Assembly: GCA_028703175.1 (NCBI GenBank)
Contig: JAQVNJ010000157.1
Span: 1-12,801 of the forward strand
Length of the DNA: 12,801 bases
Source: JAAYCB01 sp012744395
Lineage (GTDB): Bacteria > Planctomycetota > Planctomycetia > Pirellulales > Thermoguttaceae
Reading direction: 5' to 3'
Shown: piece by piece, positions 5,878-11,107 of the stretch
Layout: the number at the start of each line of letters is the position of its first letter
How positions within the stretch are numbered: the stretch's first letter is position 1
Notes under the pieces: model-generated
The model's database searches: none
What the model saw: the letters and a program-made list of their open reading frames with translations, nothing else
Told to the model about the DNA's origin: nothing
Position numbers and translations under genes: made by a program

Positions 5878-6192
5878 ATGTACGCAATCATCGAAGAAAG
5901 CGGGCGGCAGTTTCGGGTCGAAGAGGGGCAGCAGTTGGAGGTCGACTACCGCGAGGCGACCGCCGGTGACCAGATCACGTTTGACCGCGTCCTGGCCGTT
6001 CGCAGCGACGATGGTTTCAAGGTCGGCCAGCCCACCGTCGAGGGCGCCTCGGTGACCGCCCAGATCGTGGGCGTCGTCCAAGGCGAGAAGCTCGTCGTGC
6101 AGAAGTTTCGCCGCCGAAAGACCTATCGCCGGAAGACCGGCCATCGCCAGCTCTATACCCAGGTGAAGATCGCCAAGATCGAGCTGGGCTAA
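5878..6192 (+). CDS. rplU: 50S ribosomal protein L21
   Basis: The 104-residue product matches the usual L21 length (E. coli 103). It starts MYAIIEESGRQFRVEEGQ, contains the GDQITFDRVLAV and VGQPTVEGASVTAQIVG strands, and ends in the family signature KFRRRKTYRRKTGHRQLYTQ followed by VKIAKIELG, the basic region that contacts 23S rRNA. ATG 5878 is chosen because the L21 N-terminus begins there and AAGG (5868-5871) lies 6 bases upstream; the frame is open further upstream without similarity. In most bacteria rpmA (L27) follows immediately. Here the next gene is on the opposite strand and no L27-like sequence is present. Confidence 0.97.
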   Translation: MYAIIEESGRQFRVEEGQQLEVDYREATAGDQITFDRVLAVRSDDGFKVGQPTVEGASVTAQIVGVVQGEKLVVQKFRRRKTYRRKTGHRQLYTQVKIAKIELG

Positions 6193-6221
6193 GCAACGTC
6201 GCATACGCCATGCAACCGTAG

Positions 6222-6241
6222 GATGGGCATTCCTGCCCGTC
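6222..6241. terminator. Hairpin 30 bases after rplU, terminator-like or repeat
   Basis: GATGGGCA (6222-6229) pairs with TGCCCGTC (6234-6241) around a TTCC loop, eight pairs including one G-T. It sits between the convergent genes rplU and ctaB. No T-run follows on either side. Very similar GGGCATTCCTGCCC elements are, from memory, frequent between genes in planctomycete genomes, so it may be a dispersed repeat that also serves as a transcript end. Confidence 0.4.
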
Positions 6242-6313
6242 ACTGCCTGCCAGGATCCCTCCATCTTCCCCGCGCCAGGTGTGGGCAAGGGCGTGGGCTC
6301 GAGAAAGCTCTTC

Positions 6314-6378
6314 GGTTGCAGGTTCCAGGCGATAGGTTGCAGCCTTGCTCCTGGTCCCCAAGCTCCAGATCGGAAACC
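6314..6378. repeat. Decayed intergenic repeat: 21-bp spaced GGTTGCAG copies plus imperfect palindrome
   Basis: GGTTGCAG occurs at 6314-6321 and again at 6335-6342, exactly 21 bases apart. It is followed by an imperfect palindrome at 6353-6378 whose arms match at 8 of 13 positions. Translated, the region gives peptides such as LVPKLQIGN on one strand and FPIWSLGT on the other. I recognise these as hallmarks of non-coding palindromic repeats mis-read as protein in planctomycete and cyanobacterial genomes. The rest of the gap 6193-6447 shows no gene. Confidence 0.45.
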
Positions 6379-6447
6379 TGTGCCCCTGCGGCGGACCGCT
6401 GGCCGCGCGCCGCCCCGCGATTGTATACCACCAACCGCGGCTGGAGA

Positions 6448-7419
6448 CTACTCCGCACAAGGCCAGGTCCCAGCCAGGCCCGACGCCACCAGAATCGCCA
6501 GCACAAGGGGCAGATAGACAACCGACACGCGGAGCAGCGCCCGCGCCGCGCGATCATCGCGCCGGCGCGCGAAGCGGATGGACGATGCGAGGTAGAGAAG
6601 CCCGAGCGCGGATGCTGCCAGGGCGCCGCCCCAACCCGCGCCGCTGTCGGCAACGGGCAAGAGGCCGGCCGGCAGCAGCAGCGCCGCACCGGCCAGGGCG
6701 ATTGCCGCGGCTGTCTTCCCCGTCGGATCCGTCACACTGGCAACCCGCATCCCGGCACGCCCGAACTCTTCCCGATACAGCCAGGCAATCGCCATCGCAT
6801 GGGGAAACTGCCAGAAATAGACGACGGCAAACAGCGCCAGCCCATGGGCGCTGAACGTTGCCCCGGCGGCGGCGGAGCCGACCAACACGGGCATCGCGCC
6901 GGGGATCGCGCCGATCGGGGTCTGCCAGGCGGTAAACACTTTCAGGGGCGTGTAGACCCAAACGTAGATCAGCCAGCTTGCCGCGGCCAACAGCGCTGTC
7001 GGCAGGTTGACGATTGCAGCCAGGTAGGCCAGCCCGAAGACGGTTGAGACCGCACTGTAGCCGGCGACCTCGCGGTCGCTGAGCCGCCCGGAGGGCAAGG
7101 GACGGGCCGCGGTGCGGGACATCCGGCCGTCGCTGCCTTGCTCGATCCACTGGTTCAGCGCCAGGGCGCCGGCGACCGCGGCCATCGCGCCAACCAGCAC
7201 GTTGCACAGGGAGAACAGGCCGATCGATTGCGGCGCCGCCAGGGCGCCGGCAATCACCGTCAGCGCGACCATGGCGACGATCCGCGGCCGGCTCACCTGC
7301 CAGAACGCCAAGGCGACGGCAAGCAGGCCGCGGTCCGAACGGCCCGAGCGGGCTGTGCCGCCCGCATCGTCCGAGCCACTGGTCGTCGTCGATTCGATTG
7401 CCATACCCACGAGTCTCAT
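6448..7419 (-). CDS. ctaB: Protohaem IX farnesyltransferase (haem O synthase)
   Basis: This UbiA-superfamily integral membrane prenyltransferase adds farnesyl to haem b, making haem O for haem-copper oxidases. The 323 residues hold about eight to nine hydrophobic segments. The first prenyl-diphosphate motif is visible as NQWIEQGSDGRMSRTAARPL (residues 89-108), with Glu93 where most CtaB have Asp and Asp97 kept. It is followed by PSGR, the YTPLKVFTAWQTPIGAIPGA loop (156-175) and the second motif region FWQFPHAMAIAWLYREEFGR (202-221), again with Glu where Asp is usual. ATG 7419 has AGG four bases upstream; ATG 7404 is an alternative. It begins 15 bases after the ctaA stop, so the two are cotranscribed. 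It is the last gene of its operon, converging on rplU. Confidence 0.92.
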   Translation of the reverse strand: MRLVGMAIESTTTSGSDDAGGTARSGRSDRGLLAVALAFWQVSRPRIVAMVALTVIAGALAAPQSIGLFSLCNVLVGAMAAVAGALALNQWIEQGSDGRMSRTAARPLPSGRLSDREVAGYSAVSTVFGLAYLAAIVNLPTALLAAASWLIYVWVYTPLKVFTAWQTPIGAIPGAMPVLVGSAAAGATFSAHGLALFAVVYFWQFPHAMAIAWLYREEFGRAGMRVASVTDPTGKTAAAIALAGAALLLPAGLLPVADSGAGWGGALAASALGLLYLASSIRFARRRDDRAARALLRVSVVYLPLVLAILVASGLAGTWPCAE

Positions 7420-7434
7420 GCAACCTGGATCGCG

Positions 7435-8670
7435 CTAGCGCCGCGGTGTTCGCCGCGCCTGGCCCGCATCGGTGCTTCCAGCATCACGGGCGGCGGCGGA
7501 CGCCGCGGCAAGCAGCCGCCGCGACCAGAGGGCCGTGCTCGCCGCAACCGCCAGGCAGAGCGAGCCGACGCCCACGTGCGCCGTGGTGCTGACCACCTGC
7601 CAGAGGCCTTCCGCAACCACCGTGTATTGTACGGGCAGAATCAGCGTCGTGAACCAGAGCGGCCACCCGTAGTTCGTCACCCACGCCGTTGCTCCAAGCG
7701 CCAACTGGAGCAAAAAGAGGCCGACCAGAAGCAGGGCGCGGCCAGTCACCTTCGGCGGGGCCCATTTTCGCACGGCGAGCCACTGCCAGACAATCAACAC
7801 GGCCGCCGCGCCGGCGACGATCAGGTGCAACCAGACCCAAACGAGGAACCACCACGGCGCGGCGTCGGGAGCGATGTGCCGCAGGTTGACCCCGAGGACG
7901 ATTTGCAGATAGATCATCCCCGTGACCAACACGGCCAGAAGCTGCACTCGTCCGGCGGACGCTGACTGCTGCGCGTGGCCGCGGGCGATCCAGCCGGGCG
8001 AGGTCAAGGTGATAAGGCACGCCGCCAGCGCGAAAAACGCCGGCGCCGTCGAGCCGTGCAGCTTGGCCAGAAACAACTGGTCGCGAGCCATCTCCACACC
8101 GAACCATGCCAGGGCAGAGAATCCGGCGGAGACCGCGGCGGATCGGACCCAGAAGACGGCCCTGCGACGTTCCGCGCCGCACGCCAGCACGACCTGGGCC
8201 GCCAAGGCGAAAAGACCCGCCGACGCGGAAAGAAACAGCGGCGCCGGTGTCCAGGCAATCGTCATCTGGCGGATCGACGCGCCGGTCACCCGCAGCCCGC
8301 CAAGCGTGCCTTGCAGGCAGACCCCCCCAAGGGCAATCACTCCCAGCCAGCGGATCAGCCGGCGGCTGTCGCGCCGCCAGAGCAGGATCGCCAGCCAGAC
8401 CGTCGAAAGGCCGACCGCCGCGCCCAGCAGCCGGTGGCCGTGCTCGAGGAACACGTCCCAGACTTCCAGCCAGCTTGCCAGCGGATAAAGGAACAGGTTG
8501 TAGCCATAGGTGCTCGGCCAGTCCGGCACCGCCATGCCCGCGGAGTAGGTGGTCACCAGTCCGCCCATCCAGATCAGCGGAAAGACGGCGCACGCCAAGA
8601 CCCACGCCGCGCGATGGGCCGCGCGGCTCGAAGGGCGATCGGCAACAGGAAGGTCGCGGTCTGAATTCAA
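7435..8670 (-). CDS. ctaA: Haem A synthase, CtaA/COX15 family, with an extra two-helix segment
   Basis: CtaA oxidises the haem O methyl group to a formyl group, giving haem A. Four histidines typical of the family are visible: LEHGHRLLGA (catalytic-type Glu76, His77, His79), KLHGSTAPAFFAL (His205), VWLHLIVAG (His282) and TTAHVGVGSL (His365). The N-terminal GGLVTTYSAGMAVPDWPSTY (residues 36-55) and the LGGLRV stretch (123-128) also fit. The 411 residues are long. In B. subtilis CtaA the first two key histidines (60 and 123) are 63 residues apart; here His79 and His205 are 126 apart. The extra piece, roughly 131-196, contains two hydrophobic stretches, giving about ten helices instead of eight. 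The start is a TTG at 8670 with a weak ribosome binding site, the only in-frame start I see before helix 1. Confidence 0.9.
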   Translation of the reverse strand: MNSDRDLPVADRPSSRAAHRAAWVLACAVFPLIWMGGLVTTYSAGMAVPDWPSTYGYNLFLYPLASWLEVWDVFLEHGHRLLGAAVGLSTVWLAILLWRRDSRRLIRWLGVIALGGVCLQGTLGGLRVTGASIRQMTIAWTPAPLFLSASAGLFALAAQVVLACGAERRRAVFWVRSAAVSAGFSALAWFGVEMARDQLFLAKLHGSTAPAFFALAACLITLTSPGWIARGHAQQSASAGRVQLLAVLVTGMIYLQIVLGVNLRHIAPDAAPWWFLVWVWLHLIVAGAAAVLIVWQWLAVRKWAPPKVTGRALLLVGLFLLQLALGATAWVTNYGWPLWFTTLILPVQYTVVAEGLWQVVSTTAHVGVGSLCLAVAASTALWSRRLLAAASAAARDAGSTDAGQARRTPRR

Positions 8671-8734
8671 GGCGGCTCGGTGGCAAGGGTTCAGGTTCGG
8701 TGGCGGCCGGCAGTCCGCCGCCGCTTCATCGCCG

Positions 8735-9934
8735 TCAATATCGGCCGGAGAGCGAAAGCACGTAGTTCACAACGTCCCAGATTTCTTCCGGAGTGAGGAC
8801 ACCGCCAGCGCCGGCCTGCGGGCCGGCCGCCGGCATCGGAGTCCCCTTGATGCCGGCATAGACCCGCAGGTAGAGGTCCTCGGGATTGCCGCCGCCGCGG
8901 AATACGCCCTCGCGGAAGTTTCTCGCCCGCAGCCTCTGCGCCGGCAAACGGTAGAGCCTTGCGAGCCTGGCCGTCTCTTCCGGCGTGACTCCGACTTTCG
9001 GCTTGTTCCAGTCATCATAGAGCAGATCGTTCTCGCCGTCGCCGTCGCCCGCGGGCCCGTGGCATTGCGCGCACTGGGAGTTCTTGCTGGCGTAAAGCTG
9101 CTTTCCCCGCTCGATCGAGGCCGCAAGCTGCGGCGGCGTGTACTCGGGGCGCGGCGGCCGCACAACGGCGTAGTCCTCGGGCTCCCGCTCGGGCGCGGCC
9201 CACGATTCGGCGGCCCAGACCGCGGCCTCGTCGAAGACTTCCTCCTTCACATCAGCGCCGAGGGGCAGGTACTCGCCTTCGTCGACGACCCGCTGGACCA
9301 GGTACCGCTCGGTCTCTCCGCGAAGACTCAGATAAACGACGTACTCGACCAGCGCGGCCAACTCGCCATCGGCGAGTTGGGCATAGGACGGCATGCCGGT
9401 CGACGGGATTCCTCGCAACAGGATCCGCCGCAGGTCGCTCCGCAGCGGCTTCGCCCCGGCGCGCGTCGTCGTGTACTTGAAAACGCCCAGGCGGAAGTCG
9501 CGCGGGTAGGGATCGAAGGTCGTCGCCAGGGCCCCGGCGCCGTCGCCGCTGATCCCATGGCAGACCGCGCACTGCTGGCGATAGCCCCCGTGTTGGGCGC
9601 CGTCCGCCCGGCCTTCGACGGGCCCGGCGGCAACGGCAATCCGTTCGGCGTCCAACCCCAGCCCTGGCGGCACGCGGGGCACGTCGGGCGTGCCGAAAAA
9701 CTCCTCCATCGTCTCCCCAATCGCTTCGCGCTCCGCCGCCGACACTTCCGCCGGGTCATAACCGTCGAGGTTGATGCGGAAGCCGGGCGAATCGGATTGG
9801 CCGCACCCGGAAACCAGAACCGCGGCGGAAAACATGACCGCCCAGGCAATCCCGGCGGGCGGGAGAGCCGGGCGAGCGGCGGCGTCAGGGCCTGTTGCGG
9901 ATTCTGAAGACAACACGGAGGATGAGCCGAACAC
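8735..9934 (-). CDS. Dihaem cytochrome c lipoprotein
   Basis: This is a periplasmic electron carrier anchored by lipid. A hydrophobic segment ends in the lipobox VSGC, giving lipidated Cys44. Two class-I-like cytochrome domains follow. The first has CAVCH (122-126) with likely axial Met181 in STGMPSY; the second has CAQCH (288-292) with likely axial Met367 in GTPMPAAG. Both end in the usual helical segments (LADGELAALVEYVVYL and LTPEEIWDVVNYVLSL). Numbering assumes GTG 9934, preceded by AGGA at short spacing. TTG 9958, overlapping the upstream gene's stop, and ATG 9835 just before the lipobox are alternatives. The length is about 399 residues. The ctaA start lies 64 bases downstream, in a gap with nothing else visible. 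Its redox partner is probably a terminal oxidase encoded elsewhere; this is inferred. Confidence 0.88.
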   Translation of the reverse strand: MFGSSSVLSSESATGPDAAARPALPPAGIAWAVMFSAAVLVSGCGQSDSPGFRINLDGYDPAEVSAAEREAIGETMEEFFGTPDVPRVPPGLGLDAERIAVAAGPVEGRADGAQHGGYRQQCAVCHGISGDGAGALATTFDPYPRDFRLGVFKYTTTRAGAKPLRSDLRRILLRGIPSTGMPSYAQLADGELAALVEYVVYLSLRGETERYLVQRVVDEGEYLPLGADVKEEVFDEAAVWAAESWAAPEREPEDYAVVRPPRPEYTPPQLAASIERGKQLYASKNSQCAQCHGPAGDGDGENDLLYDDWNKPKVGVTPEETARLARLYRLPAQRLRARNFREGVFRGGGNPEDLYLRVYAGIKGTPMPAAGPQAGAGGVLTPEEIWDVVNYVLSLSGRY

Positions 9935-9944
9935 CGGTCCTGGA

Positions 9945-10739
9945 TCACTTCTTGGCAAATAGTGCGGGGGGCAGCTTGATCGTGCCGAGATCGTTCAAGC
10001 CGGCGCGGATCGCCACGGTCAATCGCCCGCCAGGCCAGGCCCGGGTCTCAAGGAAATCCGTCCGCTCGTGCCAGAACTGGAATTCCAGCTCGCCCACCGG
10101 CAGTCTCCGGATTGTGAACGAACCGTCGCCGCCGGTGATCGCCACGTAGGGATGGTCGACCGGAAGAATGTAAGCGCTCTCCCACGGATGGTAGTTGCAG
10201 GCGATCGGGACCGGCTTGCGCTGCGGGCGGTTGAACCTCCAGGTTGCATCCGCGTCGACCGGGATCACGATGTTCGCCGGCTGGTCGAGGTTGGGCGAGA
10301 ACGCCACGTTCTGCGCGACCGGATCGGAGTTCTTGATGTAAAACTCCTGCCGGCTGTTCCAGATTTTCATGCAGTGGGGAATGAAAATGCAGTCGCGATT
10401 ATCGAGCAAGACCTGCTTTTCCACGGTCTTCTGCAATTCCGGCGAGATCGCCCGGACCTTGGAGCGGAGGTATACGTAGACGTTTGCCAGTCCGCCGTCC
10501 GCGTCGACCATCAACGACTCGTCGCGGATGTCGAACTTGCCGCAGCAGTCGAGATCCTTGTCGACCACGAGTCTCTCGCGTTCCGGAGCAGCGCCATCGT
10601 AGATCAGCCGGCCAGTCAGGTCTCCCCAGGAATCGTCCGCGGCCAAGGCCCGGCAGGGCGCATTCGCCGCCGCGGTCCAAACACCCGCGGCCGCGACCGT
10701 CTGCGATAGAAACCGGCGGCGGTGGACCTTGTTGGACAT
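9945..10739 (-). CDS. Tat-exported cupredoxin-like protein
   Basis: The 264-residue product starts MSNKVHRRRFLSQTVAAAGV, a twin-arginine signal with likely cleavage after ALA33. The mature part holds a beta-rich domain with LANVYVYLRSKV and CIFIPHCMKIWN (117-128). A C-x-x-H-P-W motif follows (Cys181, His184), then VDHPYVAITGGDGSFTIRRL (194-213) and a late FWHE motif. This layout matches planctomycete proteins annotated as plastocyanin-like or methylamine-utilisation-like, with a cupredoxin part followed by a carboxypeptidase-regulatory-like fold. Copper binding is likely but not proven. In relatives I recall, HPW is followed by Met; here it is Glu187. ATG 10739 is chosen for AGGG 8 bases upstream. 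It heads the unit continuing into the cytochrome c, ctaA and ctaB genes. Confidence 0.75.
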   Translation of the reverse strand: MSNKVHRRRFLSQTVAAAGVWTAAANAPCRALAADDSWGDLTGRLIYDGAAPERERLVVDKDLDCCGKFDIRDESLMVDADGGLANVYVYLRSKVRAISPELQKTVEKQVLLDNRDCIFIPHCMKIWNSRQEFYIKNSDPVAQNVAFSPNLDQPANIVIPVDADATWRFNRPQRKPVPIACNYHPWESAYILPVDHPYVAITGGDGSFTIRRLPVGELEFQFWHERTDFLETRAWPGGRLTVAIRAGLNDLGTIKLPPALFAKK

Positions 10740-10802
10740 AAATCGGACCCTTTCGTGCATCGATCCCCAAACGCCCCGACCCCCTGCCGCAACCGCGCGG
10801 GT

Positions 10803-10827
10803 CCGCCGGTCGTCTCGGGATCGGCGG
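10803..10827 (-). other. Leader hairpin between promoter candidate and Tat-protein gene
   Basis: Plus-strand CCGCCGGTC (10803-10811) faces GATCGGCGG (10819-10827) across a seven-base loop. On the transcribed minus strand this gives eight pairs with one A-C mismatch. It lies just downstream of the candidate promoter at 10839-10868 and would be in the first 35 bases of the transcript. Confidence 0.3.
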
Positions 10828-10838
10828 ATGGACTGTTA

Positions 10839-10868
10839 AGTATAGGAGAGGTCGGCCGAGAAATCCAA
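10839..10868 (-). promoter_or_regulatory. Candidate sigma-70-type promoter for the Tat-cytochrome-ctaAB unit
   Basis: Read on the minus strand, TTGGAT (10868-10863) and TATACT (10844-10839) are separated by 18 bases. The -10 matches the consensus at five of six positions and the -35 at four of six. This would start transcription near 10832 and leave a leader of about 93 bases before ATG 10739. It is the best promoter match in the window and sits in the only large gap upstream of this gene block. Confidence 0.5.
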
Positions 10869-11107
10869 TTGCCGCTCCGACTGTCCGTGACGATCGCCGT
10901 CTCGGCGCCGTGGCAATCCCTGATCGATCACTTGGCCCCAGGCGCGGCGCGCGTTGGTCGTGTCCCTCTCCTGCTGGTCACGCTCGGCCTTGACGCGTTT
11001 TGCCTGCCGCTCGCAGACTGCAACGGGCCTGAAGGCACCAGATGCGCCAACGCCGGTCTGCGCTGACGTGGCCGGCTCACGGATTGCAGCGGTCCTGAAG
11101 GCCCGTT
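10869..11107. repeat. Non-coding stretch with two diverged direct repeats
   Basis: Together with the promoter region this makes up the 368-base gap 10740-11107. TGCAACGGGCCTGAAGGC (11019-11036) recurs as TGCAGCGGTCCTGAAGGC (11085-11102), 16 of 18 bases identical, 66 bases apart. The second copy ends six bases before the stop of the upstream cytochrome gene. No reading frame here resembles a protein family and none has a convincing ribosome binding site. Confidence 0.4.

Noticed and set aside
2613..5891. A 1092-codon open frame on the minus strand
   Set aside because: It is antisense to ptsI, DUF2344 and rng, all clearly real. Its translation is low-complexity Asp/Val/Ala/Arg text with no family motif, which is what GC-rich third codon positions produce on the opposite strand.
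6223..7047. Plus-strand frames across the rplU-ctaB gap and ctaB
   Set aside because: They are mostly antisense to ctaB. The gap part encodes the repeat-type peptide LVPKLQIGN, a sign of non-coding repeat and not of a gene.
7138..9907. Several long plus-strand frames opposite ctaA, ctaB and the dihaem cytochrome
   Set aside because: Gln/Arg/Pro-rich antisense artefacts without motifs; the minus-strand genes have clear family signatures.
10836..11107. Minus-strand frame ending at 10836, possible small gene or gene remnant
   Set aside because: It is only the tail of a frame overlapping the cytochrome gene, is charged low-complexity text, has no ribosome binding site, and overlaps the promoter candidate.
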